Shown here: positions 5,709-13,934 of the stretch, piece by piece
How the letters are laid out: each line of letters begins with the position of its first letter
Numbering within the stretch: the first letter of the stretch is position 1
Source of the DNA: Longimicrobiales bacterium
GTDB lineage: Bacteria; Gemmatimonadota; Gemmatimonadetes; Longimicrobiales; Gaopeijiaceae
Assembly: GCA_028280205.1 (NCBI GenBank)
Contig: JANQME010000034.1
Span: 1 to 15,589, forward strand
DNA length: 15,589 bases
Reading direction: 5' to 3'
Made by a program: the position numbers and the translations under genes
Notes under the pieces: model-generated
The model's input: only the letters and a program-made list of their open reading frames with translations
What the model was told of the DNA's origin: nothing
Database searches by the model: none

Positions 5709-8702
5709 ATGGACCGCTACCGAAACCGCCGTGGAACCTCGATCTGGTCGAGGTGGTCCGCGGCTCTCCTCACTGTTCTGACGGTTGCGTTCACAGGTGC
5801 GCCCGTCGATGCCCAGACCGGCCAGATCACCGGGGTGGTGCGGGACGCTCAGTCCAACGCACCGATCTCGGACGTTCAGGTCTACGTCGTGGGCCTGCAG
5901 CTCGGCAGTCTCTCGCGTGCGACGGGTCAGTACCTGATCCTCAACGTGCCCGTGGGACAGCATACGCTCCGAGCCGAGCGCATCGGGTACGAGCCGCAGG
6001 AAGTCACCGTCGATGTCACGGATGGCGGAACCGCCATCGTCAACATCACCCTCGGGTCCCAGGCGCTCGGTCTCGACGAGATCGTCGTGACCGGTGCAGC
6101 GGGCGCGGCACGTCGACGCGAGATCGGAAACTCGATCTCCGAGGTGAACGTCGCCGACGTGATGGACCGCCCGACGTCGACGACGACCCTCCTGCAGGGT
6201 TCCGCGCCAGGTCTCGAAATCACGGGCAACGACGGCCAAGCGGGTCAGGGCAAGCAGATCCGACTGCGCGGGAACGGCTCGGTCTCGATGACGAATCAGC
6301 CGCTCATCTTCGTGGACGGCGTCCGGCTCATGGACGGCGCCTTTCCTGCGGTCACGACACCGGGCACGGTGCGCGGTCGCGGCGCCTTCGTGACCGTGAG
6401 CCCGTTGGACAACATCAACCCGAACGACATCGAGCGCATCGAGATCATCAAAGGCGCGGCGGCCACGACCCTCTACGGCACCGAGGCCTCGGCCGGCGTC
6501 ATCCAGATCTTCACGAAGCGCGGGTCGTCCGGCGCCCCGGTCTGGACCGCGGAGATTCAGCAGGGAACCGGGTGGGCGCGCAAGTTCGGCGTCAACGGCG
6601 TCGACTACCTCAACATGGAACACTTCATGCGCGACGCCTGGTGGGGCGGCGGGTACGAAGGGGGTGACCTGTCGAGGGATTGTGTCACCGACGACGCGCG
6701 ATGGGAGGGGGTCAACGGCGACGTCGCGGGCGCTTGCAGTTGGCCCGGCTCCCAGTGGTATCAGACGTACAACGTCTCCGTTCGCGGCGGCGGTCAGAGC
6801 CTCCAGTACTTCGTCTCGGGCGCGTACCAGGACGACCAGTACATGCTCCCGCTCGACCAGCTCGAGAAGTACAACTTCCAGGGCAACTTCACCTTCTCGC
6901 CGGCGAACAACCTCTCGGTGCAGTGGAACACCGGTTACATGAACCAGTGGCAGCAGAACACCCCGTCCGGGAACAACCTCTCGGGGCTCGAGCTGCAGAC
7001 CTTCCGCCAGGAGCGCAACTACTTCTCCGACGGAGACCCACGCACGATCGCCACGGTGTTGGACTACGACTTCCAGCAGCGGCTCGAGCGTCTGACGTCG
7101 GGGATCACGCTGAACTACAATCCGATCACGAACGTGACGAACCGTCTGACGGTCGGATACGACTTCGCACAGCAGGAAGCCCGTAACCTGATGCCCTTCG
7201 GTTTCTGGGAGTTCCCCGACGGGTCACTCGTCACCGACGTCTTCCAGAAGCGACTTCTGACGTTCGACTACGTCGGATCGTATCGCTTCCCACTCACGGA
7301 CGCGGTTCAGTCGACCTTCTCGTGGGGCGGTCAGGCGATCGGGAACGATCTTCGCCAGGTCACGGCGCTCGGTCAGACCTTCCCGGGTGCCGCGGAACCG
7401 ACGCTCTCGTCCGCTTCGATCTTCCGGAACGAGGAAGACCGGGAGAGCGTCTGGAACGCCGGCTTCTTCTTCCAGAACGTCTTCGACATCGCCGATCGCT
7501 ACTTCATCACGGCGGGTTTGCGGGTCGACGGCAACAGCGCGTTCGGCGACAGCTTCGGACTTCAGACGTACCCGAAGATCAGCGGCTCGTGGGTGATCTC
7601 CGACGAGAGCTTCTGGCCCGAGAGCATGGGCAGCATGAAGATCCGCACCGCGTACGGTCAGTCGGGTCGTGCACCGGGCGCGTTCGACGCGGTCCGCACC
7701 TGGGACCCGGTCGGCCTGGCCGGCGCCCCGGCGTTCCGGCCGGACAACCTCGGGAATCCGGATCTCGGTCCGGAGATCACGGAGGAGATCGAGGTCGGCT
7801 TCGACGGGTCGTGGATCAACGATCGACTCTCAGTCGCGTTCACGTACTACACGCAGAAGACCAGGGACGCGCTGCTCAGCGTGTCGGGCCTGCCGTCGCA
7901 GGGCTTCACGGAGGATCAGCTCCGGAACGTCGGTGAGCTCTCCAACAACGGGATCGAGGTCCAGGTGAACGCCGACGTGCTCCAGGCGAACAGCTGGGGT
8001 GCGGATCTGGGGCTGAGCCTTTCGACCAACCACTCCGAGGTGGTCTCACTCGGTGGGATCGAGCAGTTTGAGGATCTGAACGGTTGGATCATCGAAGGCC
8101 AGCCGGTGCCGGTGGGCTTCGACCGCCGAGTCGCGAACCCCGATCAGGTGAGCGGGAGTTGGGAGTACGAGAACGGCGGCGAGAACGTGGTCGTCGGACC
8201 GCTGCTGCCGACACACATCATCTCGCCCACACTCAACGTCCGCGTCCCGGGCAACATCATCCTCTCGGCTCGGGGCGAGTACCGCGGCGGTCACTTCATG
8301 GAGGTCAACGAGATCTCGATCAGCCGCTCGGTGCGCTCTCCGCTGTGCTTCCCGTACTACGTGGACCCGGCGACCGACATCACGTTGCGCGACGACACGC
8401 CGGATCTGTGGCGTGAGCGGTGCACACCGTCGGGTGGCGACGACTACTGGTTCGACGCCGACTACTTCCGGCTGCGTGCCGTGAGCGCAACGATCCCGGT
8501 GGACTTCGCTTTCCCCGACCGGATCTCGAACGCGACGCTGACGCTCGCGGTCAACAACATCTGGGACTGGTTCCGCGAGATCCCCTGGTACGATCCCGAG
8601 GTGCTCAGCAACGATGCCGCTACGGACGACGGGATCGGGGCGCAGTCCGAGCGCACCCCGGCGCCGGCGACGTTCCGTGCCTCCCTCCGCGTGACCTTCT
8701 GA
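5709..8702 (+). CDS. SusC/RagA-type TonB-dependent outer-membrane transporter
   Basis: A 997-residue SusC/RagA-type receptor. A signal peptide ends at VDA (Ala35). Residues 38-118 are the carboxypeptidase-regulatory-like domain (GQITGVVRDAQSNAPISDV). LDEIVVTG (122-129) is the usual lead into the plug, and the plug (about 134-270) shows GSAPGLEI, IRLRGNGSVSMTNQPLIFVD and IERIEIIKGAAATTLYGTEA. The rest is a 22-strand-type barrel ending in SLRVTF with a terminal Phe for outer-membrane insertion. AGGGAGG stands nine bases before the ATG. With the SusD gene ten bases downstream it should form a two-part uptake complex that draws energy from TonB-ExbBD. The substrate cannot be told: no glycosidase, peptidase or sensor gene is adjacent. 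Confidence 0.95.
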   Translation: MDRYRNRRGTSIWSRWSAALLTVLTVAFTGAPVDAQTGQITGVVRDAQSNAPISDVQVYVVGLQLGSLSRATGQYLILNVPVGQHTLRAERIGYEPQEVTVDVTDGGTAIVNITLGSQALGLDEIVVTGAAGAARRREIGNSISEVNVADVMDRPTSTTTLLQGSAPGLEITGNDGQAGQGKQIRLRGNGSVSMTNQPLIFVDGVRLMDGAFPAVTTPGTVRGRGAFVTVSPLDNINPNDIERIEIIKGAAATTLYGTEASAGVIQIFTKRGSSGAPVWTAEIQQGTGWARKFGVNGVDYLNMEHFMRDAWWGGGYEGGDLSRDCVTDDARWEGVNGDVAGACSWPGSQWYQTYNVSVRGGGQSLQYFVSGAYQDDQYMLPLDQLEKYNFQGNFTFSPANNLSVQWNTGYMNQWQQNTPSGNNLSGLELQTFRQERNYFSDGDPRTIATVLDYDFQQRLERLTSGITLNYNPITNVTNRLTVGYDFAQQEARNLMPFGFWEFPDGSLVTDVFQKRLLTFDYVGSYRFPLTDAVQSTFSWGGQAIGNDLRQVTALGQTFPGAAEPTLSSASIFRNEEDRESVWNAGFFFQNVFDIADRYFITAGLRVDGNSAFGDSFGLQTYPKISGSWVISDESFWPESMGSMKIRTAYGQSGRAPGAFDAVRTWDPVGLAGAPAFRPDNLGNPDLGPEITEEIEVGFDGSWINDRLSVAFTYYTQKTRDALLSVSGLPSQGFTEDQLRNVGELSNNGIEVQVNADVLQANSWGADLGLSLSTNHSEVVSLGGIEQFEDLNGWIIEGQPVPVGFDRRVANPDQVSGSWEYENGGENVVVGPLLPTHIISPTLNVRVPGNIILSARGEYRGGHFMEVNEISISRSVRSPLCFPYYVDPATDITLRDDTPDLWRERCTPSGGDDYWFDADYFRLRAVSATIPVDFAFPDRISNATLTLAVNNIWDWFREIPWYDPEVLSNDAATDDGIGAQSERTPAPATFRASLRVTF

Positions 8703-8712
8703 GGAGGCATCG

Positions 8713-10086
8713 ATGAACACGATCATGAGAAGAGCGATGAGACTGACCACGCTCGTGGCAGCGGGTTTCGTCTCGAGCGCGTGTGACGTGACGAATCCGG
8801 GCCCGGTTCTGGACGAATTCCTCACGCTCGAAGACGCCCAGCAGGGCCTCATCAACGGCGCGATACGAGCCATCTCCGAGCTGATGGGTGACGCGGCGTA
8901 TACGCACGCGACACTGGCCCGGGAGATATTCCCGGGCGGCCAGACGGGTGCGTGGGGCCACAACGTGACGACGCAGGGGGGGCACATACTGCCCGGTTCG
9001 TACGGTGCCGAGTTCGACGATGCGCAGCAGGCCCGCTTCATCGCCGAGACGGCCATCCAACGTTTCGCGGAGGCGGAAGCGTCGGACCAGAATCTCTACC
9101 AGGCGTACCTCTGGGCGGGGATCTCGTACCGTTTGATGGGTGAGCTGTGGTGCGACGCCGTCGTCGGGAGCACCGACCCCGAAGATCCGGAGCCCGGCTT
9201 GTACGAGGTCGGCACCCAGACGTACTTCCAGCGCGCGGTGGACAACTTCTCCGCGGCGCTGACCTTCGCTTCGACCGACGAGGAGGAGGATGCCGCCTAC
9301 GCGGGTCGTGCGCAGGCGCGAGTCGCGTTGGGCGACTGGGCGAACGCTGCGTCGGACGCCGCGGAGGTGGCCGACGACTTCGTCTTCGCAATTCTTCACG
9401 ACGAATCGGAGTCGGACCTCTACAACGACCTCTACGAGGCGACCAGCGGGCAGTTCCGATCGTATACCGTGCAGTTCACCTGGTTCGAGGACTACTACTC
9501 GACGGGTGATCCGGCGGTCGTCGACGAAGTCACGAATACCGGCGATCCGCGTGTGCCGTGGGTCATCGATCCGGACAACGACGTGGCTACTGCTTCTCTC
9601 CAGGGGTTCCCGGGGGGTGCGGTGCCGTACAAGCCGCAGCGCAAGTACTCGAGCCGGGACGACGACATCCGGCTCGCGAGCGGGTGGGAGATGCGGCTCG
9701 TCGAAGCGGAAGCGATTCTCGCACAGGGTCAGCCGTTCGCCGGTGCGATGACGCTCATCAACCAGGTTCGGACGCGAAACGTGAGCGACGTCGACGGGGC
9801 GACCCTGGCGCCCTGGACCGCGGCCGACGCGACCGAAGCGTGGACCGCGCTCAAGCGCGAGCGTGGGATCGAGTTGTGGCTCGAAGGTCGCCGGGCGTTC
9901 GACCTCCGACGCTGGGACACGGGCGGTGTTCCGGGTGAAGACGACCAGCCCGCATGGGAGGACACGTCCCATCCCGGACACACGCCGCTGTTCCTCGACA
10001 ACCCGCGCTCCTATTGCTACGACATTCCGGATTCCGAGCGCGACCGGAACCCGAACGTGCCGCCTGCCATCGGTGGTGGTGGCTGA
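8713..10086 (+). CDS. SusD/RagB-type substrate-binding outer-membrane lipoprotein
   Basis: A 457-residue SusD/RagB family lipoprotein. The signal peptide ends in the lipobox SSAC with Cys24, followed by DVTNPGPV. Helical repeat segments occupy the middle (EDAQQGLINGAIRAISELM; FADAEAS-like QRFAEAEASDQNLYQAYLW). The C-terminal family signature is clear: ALKRERGIELWLEGRRAFDL followed by RRW, near residues 380-402. AGGAGG lies five bases before the ATG, overlapping the end of the SusC stop region. The ten-base gap and matched families make this the surface lid of the SusC transporter. An intrinsic terminator follows the stop by 30 bases. Ligand unknown. Confidence 0.94.
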   Translation: MNTIMRRAMRLTTLVAAGFVSSACDVTNPGPVLDEFLTLEDAQQGLINGAIRAISELMGDAAYTHATLAREIFPGGQTGAWGHNVTTQGGHILPGSYGAEFDDAQQARFIAETAIQRFAEAEASDQNLYQAYLWAGISYRLMGELWCDAVVGSTDPEDPEPGLYEVGTQTYFQRAVDNFSAALTFASTDEEEDAAYAGRAQARVALGDWANAASDAAEVADDFVFAILHDESESDLYNDLYEATSGQFRSYTVQFTWFEDYYSTGDPAVVDEVTNTGDPRVPWVIDPDNDVATASLQGFPGGAVPYKPQRKYSSRDDDIRLASGWEMRLVEAEAILAQGQPFAGAMTLINQVRTRNVSDVDGATLAPWTAADATEAWTALKRERGIELWLEGRRAFDLRRWDTGGVPGEDDQPAWEDTSHPGHTPLFLDNPRSYCYDIPDSERDRNPNVPPAIGGGG

Positions 10087-10116
10087 TCGGAACGGACCTC
10101 GATCATCGAGGGCCGC

Positions 10117-10144
10117 GGGCCGCGGGGCGTCAGCTCCGCGGCCC
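10117..10144 (+). terminator. Rho-independent terminator of the SusC-SusD operon
   Basis: A 12-pair stem (GGGCCGCGGGGC at 10117-10128 with GCTCCGCGGCCC at 10133-10144, one G-U pair) closes a four-base loop GTCA and is followed by GTTTCTCGT, a short T-rich tail. It begins 30 bases after the SusD stop and points in the plus direction; the minus-strand side lacks a T-run. Confidence 0.75.
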
Positions 10145-10184
10145 GTTTCTCGTCCGGCAGCCGGCCGGGACGAGGGGCGGACGA

Positions 10185-10679
10185 TCAGCCGATCGGGATA
10201 CGTAGAATCTGAAGGTCCGGCGGCTCACCGTCGTCGGGGTCCGCATCCCCGCTCGCGTCGATGATTCCCAGCACGAGCGCCGTGCCGACCGCCACGGACG
10301 CCGCGATCATCGCGCCCGTCTTCACTCCGCTCAGCGTTCGCCGCTCGACCGCGAGTACCTCGTCCACCGGGACCCGCACGATCTGGTCGATCCGGCGTGC
10401 CGCCGGCCCCTGGGTCGGATCACCCGGCACGGGTACGCGCACGAGAAGGGAGCCTCGATCCTCCCCCTCGAGTGTGCCCACGAAGGACGGGGCCGCTTCG
10501 TTCGTCTCGACGAACGTCACGTAGTCGAGCGCACCGTCCCGTGTCACGGTCAGCCGGATCTGCTCGCCGGGCAAAGCCAGCTCCACCGGCACGCGGCTGT
10601 ACGAGTAGCAGCCGCCCAGGGCGGCGGCGAAGACGGGGAGTGCGATGATGCGCACGACCACGGGGGCACGATAAGCCAA
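10185..10679 (-). CDS. Small lipoprotein with a C-terminal membrane-like segment
   Basis: A 164-residue protein starting at TTG 10679, chosen because GAGGAGG stands seven bases upstream; an in-frame ATG at 10718 has no such site and would place the signal sequence too far inside. The signal peptide ends in LGGC with Cys24, then YSYSRVPVELALPGEQIRL. A beta-rich middle part (SLLVRVPVPG, IDQIVRVPVDEVLAVERR) resembles small lipoproteins common in Gemmatimonadota-like genomes that carry a C-Y-S-Y start. A hydrophobic, Gly/Ala-rich segment (GAMIAASVAVGTALVLGIID) lies near the C-terminus. The gene follows the kinase gene by 83 bases on the same strand, so the two may be co-transcribed. Function unknown. 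Confidence 0.78.
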   Translation of the reverse strand: MAYRAPVVVRIIALPVFAAALGGCYSYSRVPVELALPGEQIRLTVTRDGALDYVTFVETNEAAPSFVGTLEGEDRGSLLVRVPVPGDPTQGPAARRIDQIVRVPVDEVLAVERRTLSGVKTGAMIAASVAVGTALVLGIIDASGDADPDDGEPPDLQILRIPIG

Positions 10680-10762
10680 GCGGATTCCTCCTCGAACGGG
10701 GGCCGAACCGACCCGCAAGAGACCGCGGCGGGCGGATCCCGGTCAAGCCGGCCGTCGCGGAC

Positions 10763-12292
10763 CTACCGTATCGGAAGCGATGCCTCGTCGAGCGCCTGGG
10801 CCACGAGGCGGTAGAACTCGGTGCTCGACGCGGTGATGCCGACCGCGCCGCCCGCCTGTGCTGCGGCTCCCATCGACTCCGCGGCGTAGCGGCTGGTGAA
10901 GAAGACGACGGTCGCCTCCGGGGCCCGCATCTTCAAACGTCGAAGCAGGTCGAGCCCCGCATCACCGCGAAATCCGGACACCTCGTCGCGTCCCATGTCG
11001 CTGACCACCACACCGTGGACGGCGGGGTCGAAGGTGGCGAGCGCCTCTTCGGTCGACTCCACTCGGGTGACCCGAAGGCCCGACTGCACCAGAACGGTCT
11101 CCTCACGGGCACTCATCGCCGGATCGTCGTCCACCCACAGCACGTGCCCGCGGTCGGCTCCCGGTGAACCGAGCTCCGGTGGCGTGGACCCCGACCGACG
11201 GAGGGTCCCCACCACGCCAACCAGAGCGACCAGACCCCCGATCGCCACGACACCCCACCGTCGTCTCGGCGCTGGCGCGGCGTGTGTGCGCTGGAGCCGT
11301 TCGAGCGCGGGAACGACCGTGGAGGCGTCGGCAGGCCGCTCTCGGACATCGGTGGAGAGGAGGCGACGCATCAGTGCGTCGACCCGAGGCCACCGGGCAT
11401 CGCCACTCGCTGGGAGCCCCGCCACCACCCAGCGCCCGTCCTGCTGCTCCGGAGGGCTGCCGTGCAGCATCTCGTGGAGCACGATGCCCAGGGCCCAGAC
11501 GTCGAAACGAGGAGTCGGGTTCTCGCCTCGCTGTGCTTCGGGCGACATGTAGGTCGGAGTCCCGACCGCGCCGAGGGACCCCCCGGCATCGTGCGAGCCT
11601 CGCCGAGCGATCCCGAAGTCCGTGAGTCGGGCCACGCCGTCTTCTCCGACGAGTACGTTCGATGGCTTGACGTCACGGTGCACGATGCCGCGGGCGTGCG
11701 CCGCCGCCAGACCCCGCGCGATTCCAAGGGCCACGTGGATCGCCGTGTCCAGGTCGAGACACCGGGAATCGGCGAGGATCGCCTTCAGCGACCGCCCATC
11801 GGAATACCCGAGGACCAGCACGACGCCTCCGTGCTCGTCAACGCCCACCTCGTGGATCGGCACGACGTTCGGATGGCTCAGCGCGGCGATCGTGCGCGCC
11901 TCGGCGAGCAAGCGCTCACGAGCCCAAGGCGACATCGCGATCGTGGGCCGGAGCGTCTTGATCGCGACCCTCCTGCCCAGCGTCGCATCTTCGGCGAGGT
12001 GAACCATCCCCGTTCCCCCTCGCCCGAGCTCGCGGACCCGGATCCACCGTCCGTCCGACTGCCCGGCTCCCTCGAACGGATCGTCCGACGCGGACCCGAC
12101 CCCGAGAGAGCGTTGGAGCCGGTCGAAGGGCCCCTCGTCCATACGGTGTGCGTCGAGGAGGGCGCGCAGGGCCTCTGCCGCGGCCGGATCACGGCTGTCG
12201 AGGTCGCCGAGTGTGGTCTCCCGCTCCTCGTCATCCAGCTCGAGGAGCTGTGGAAACAGCCCGTGGGCCCGTCTCATGACCTCATCGTCCAT
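10763..12292 (-). CDS. Transmembrane Ser/Thr protein kinase with C-terminal receiver-like domain
   Basis: A 509-residue Hanks-type kinase. After an N-terminal helical region (1-80), the kinase domain (about 83-335) has every key motif: the Gly loop GRGGTGMV (90-97), Lys112 in VAIK, Glu131, HRDVKPSN (Asp207), DFG (225-227), the SPEA motif (250-253), and DVWALG. A single membrane helix spans about 346-364 after RRR. The C-terminal part (about 383-500) is receiver-like: VLWVDDDP (acid cluster 388-390), VVVSDMGR with the putative phosphoacceptor Asp432, and FFTS at the next strand; the conserved Lys is replaced in the AVGITASST region. One helix would place this domain outside the cytoplasm, which is unusual. 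The start at ATG 12292 suits the domain better than the in-frame codon at 12400. It is divergent from an ECF sigma gene. Confidence 0.9.
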   Translation of the reverse strand: MDDEVMRRAHGLFPQLLELDDEERETTLGDLDSRDPAAAEALRALLDAHRMDEGPFDRLQRSLGVGSASDDPFEGAGQSDGRWIRVRELGRGGTGMVHLAEDATLGRRVAIKTLRPTIAMSPWARERLLAEARTIAALSHPNVVPIHEVGVDEHGGVVLVLGYSDGRSLKAILADSRCLDLDTAIHVALGIARGLAAAHARGIVHRDVKPSNVLVGEDGVARLTDFGIARRGSHDAGGSLGAVGTPTYMSPEAQRGENPTPRFDVWALGIVLHEMLHGSPPEQQDGRWVVAGLPASGDARWPRVDALMRRLLSTDVRERPADASTVVPALERLQRTHAAPAPRRRWGVVAIGGLVALVGVVGTLRRSGSTPPELGSPGADRGHVLWVDDDPAMSAREETVLVQSGLRVTRVESTEEALATFDPAVHGVVVSDMGRDEVSGFRGDAGLDLLRRLKMRAPEATVVFFTSRYAAESMGAAAQAGGAVGITASSTEFYRLVAQALDEASLPIR

Positions 12293-12309
12293 CGGGCATC
12301 TCACCGTAA

Positions 12310-12337
12310 AACATATGCGCCGCAGAACTTGCGTCAG
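12310..12337 (-). promoter_or_regulatory. Possible promoter of the kinase gene
   Basis: On the minus strand CTGACG (12332-12337) and TATGTT (12310-12315) are separated by 16 bases, each matching four of six consensus positions of sigma-70 boxes. The -10 lies about 17 bases upstream of the ATG at 12292. The 110-base divergent region must also serve the ECF sigma gene; nothing clear is seen for it. Confidence 0.35.
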
Positions 12338-12402
12338 TCGATCCCCGACCGCATTCGTGCTCCTCCGCCCGCCCGGCCTCCGACGACCCGCGAACGACAC
12401 CT

Positions 12403-13035
12403 GTGACCCATTCCGAGCCCGAGGAACCGCCTGCTCCTCCGCAGCCCGAGCCCGGCGACATCACGCGGATCCTCGCGGAGAGCGAAGACGGTCGCGGGCT
12501 GAAGGCCATCGCCCCTCTCGTATACGACGAGCTTCGAGGGATCGCCAGTCGAGCCCTGCACAGGGAGGCCGAGGGCCACACCCTCGAAACGCACGATCTC
12601 GTACATGAGGTGTTCCTCAAGCTCTCCGATGCCGACCTCGCACGCGTGGGCAATCGCGCCCACTTCTTCGCGCTCGCCGCTCGGGTGACCCGACAGATTC
12701 TGGTCGACCATGCGAAGCGGCGCGGCGCGGCCAAACGCGGTGGCGGATATCGGCCCGTACCCCTCGAGTCGGTCCCGGCCACGAGCCGGCTGACACTCGA
12801 TGCGACGATCGCCTCGGACCTGCTCGACGTGGACCGCGCGCTCGACCGCTTGTCGTCGATCTCGGAGCGCCAGGCCCGCGTGGTCGAGTGCCGGTTCTTC
12901 GGCGCCATGAGCGTCGACGAAACGGCCGAGGCGCTCGGGGTGTCGCAAGCCACCGTGAAGCGCGACTGGAGCACCGCCCGGGCCTGGCTGAACCACGCCA
13001 TGACCCAGAACGTCAGGACTCGACCCAGTTCGTGA
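12403..13035 (+). CDS. ECF sigma factor (TIGR02999-like)
   Basis: A 210-residue sigma-70 family ECF protein. Region 2 spans about 36-110, with LVYDELRGIASRAL, HTLETHDLVHEVFLKL (the -10 recognition and core-binding helices), and RAHFFALAARVTRQILVDHA. Region 4 spans about 146-197, with ISERQARVVECRFFGAMSVD then ETAEALGVSQATVKRDWSTA, the -35 binding helix-turn-helix. The HFFALAARVMRRILVDHAR-like signature is typical of the ECF group found in Acidobacteriota, Planctomycetota and Gemmatimonadota that is encoded beside Ser/Thr kinases, as here. There is no anti-sigma gene; control by the divergent kinase is inferred. The GTG start at 12403 has no visible Shine-Dalgarno, and there is no in-frame ATG near it. 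The 3' end overlaps the opposing lipoprotein gene by 23 bases. Confidence 0.92.
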   Translation: MTHSEPEEPPAPPQPEPGDITRILAESEDGRGLKAIAPLVYDELRGIASRALHREAEGHTLETHDLVHEVFLKLSDADLARVGNRAHFFALAARVTRQILVDHAKRRGAAKRGGGYRPVPLESVPATSRLTLDATIASDLLDVDRALDRLSSISERQARVVECRFFGAMSVDETAEALGVSQATVKRDWSTARAWLNHAMTQNVRTRPSS

Positions 13036-13426
13036 GGCACTGACCCCGAAAGCTCCCCCGCTGAGTGTCGAACAGAACCAATACGGCAGCGACCCCGTCG
13101 CGTTCGGCGGCGGCCGAGACCGTGCAGCTCGTTTCGGGGGACGGGTCGATCGAGGGCGACGGATTGGACAGGATGAAGGTGTAGACGTCGCCCTCCACGA
13201 AGCTCACGGCGACCGGCGTTTCCTCCCCGAGGCCACTGGCCGGGAGCGTCAGCGAGGTCTTGCTCCCGTCGGGAAAGGTCAGAGCGACGCTGACCTCGGC
13301 GTTCGTCGAGTTGGCGAAGCTCAACACGTCGTCGCCCCCGCCCGGGCCGACGTTGTCGTCCGAGCAGGCGGTGGTGAGGAAGGAGAAGAGCGTGAGGCAG
13401 GCGGCGAGCTTGGAACCGGATGTCAT
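13013..13426 (-). CDS. Small lipoprotein of unknown function
   Basis: A 137-residue lipoprotein. The ATG at 13426 has AGGAG seven bases upstream; an in-frame codon at 13456 would add ten residues before the signal peptide and is less likely. The signal peptide ends in LTTAC with Cys21, then SDDNVGPGGGDD, a flexible linker. The remaining part looks like a single small beta domain (FANSTNAEVSVALTFPDG, SLTLPASG, VAVSFVEGDVYTFIL) with two further Cys (TSCTVS and RGQC) that could make a disulfide. No family was recognised. It converges with the sigma gene and shares 23 bases with it. Confidence 0.75.
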   Translation of the reverse strand: MTSGSKLAACLTLFSFLTTACSDDNVGPGGGDDVLSFANSTNAEVSVALTFPDGSKTSLTLPASGLGEETPVAVSFVEGDVYTFILSNPSPSIDPSPETSCTVSAAAERDGVAAVLVLFDTQRGSFRGQCLTNWVES

Positions 13427-13559
13427 GAGGCGCTCCTGTGGGGGCCGAGTAAACAACGAACTCGTACCTAGAGCGAGAAACGCCCCGATCAGGGCTCACG
13501 GTGCCCGGTGCCGGATCGCCGTCCACCTCGCCGACCACGTGCTGCCGCACGCCCCCACC

Positions 13560-13598
13560 TTGACAGTGCAAGTTGCACTGATGCATGATGCACTGATG
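13560..13598 (+). promoter_or_regulatory. Promoter and operator of the second padR gene
   Basis: A perfect -35 TTGACA (13560-13565) is followed after 18 bases by CATGAT (13584-13589, four of six matches to -10). A perfect palindrome AGTGCAA-G-TTGCACT (13565-13579) fills the spacer; a second, TGCAT-G-ATGCA (13582-13592), covers the -10. The ten-base sequence TGCACTGATG occurs twice, 15 bases apart (13574, 13589). The predicted transcription start falls at the ATG 13596, suggesting a leaderless mRNA. Binding by the PadR made from this gene is inferred. Confidence 0.55.
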
Positions 13599-13934
13599 AG
13601 CCGAGATCCGAACGACGAGCTGCCGCTGAAGCCGGACATCTTCGACATCCTCATGTCGCTCGAGTCCGGGCCGCTCCACGGCTACGGGATCATCGCCGAC
13701 GTCGAGCAACGAACCGAGGGGCGGCGTACGCTCCTGCCGAGTCTGCTGTACCGCCGGCTCGCTCGCCTCGTCGAAGACGGTGTCGTCCGCGAGGCGGCGG
13801 GAGTGCCCGATCCGGATCCGCGGCGGAAGCACTACGAGCTGACGGACTTCGGGCGCGCGGTGGTGCGGGCGGAGGCCAGCCGAATCATGCAGTTGGGCCG
13901 CACGCTCGCCCGTTACCGCTGGAGCGAATCGTAG
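13596..13934 (+). CDS. PadR-family transcriptional regulator (second module)
   Basis: A 112-residue PadR protein. DIFDILMSLESGPLHGYGII (about 14-33) is the first winged-helix segment; RTLLPSLLYRRLARLVEDGV is the recognition helix; RRKHYELTDFGRAV is the wing; a short C-terminal helix (EASRIMQLGRTLARYRW) ends it. An earlier in-frame ATG at 13581 would add MHDAL, but neither start has a Shine-Dalgarno, and 13596 coincides with the predicted transcription start. The gene overlaps or abuts the following ADOP permease, an arrangement mirrored at the left edge of the window, though the two PadR proteins are only distantly alike. It probably represses its own operon; inducer unknown. Confidence 0.88.
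   Translation: MSRDPNDELPLKPDIFDILMSLESGPLHGYGIIADVEQRTEGRRTLLPSLLYRRLARLVEDGVVREAAGVPDPDPRRKHYELTDFGRAVVRAEASRIMQLGRTLARYRWSES

Noticed and set aside
8620..9981. Minus-strand open frame of 453 codons opposite the SusD gene
   Set aside because: Shadow frame of the SusD coding sequence with Arg-rich composition and no recognisable domain.
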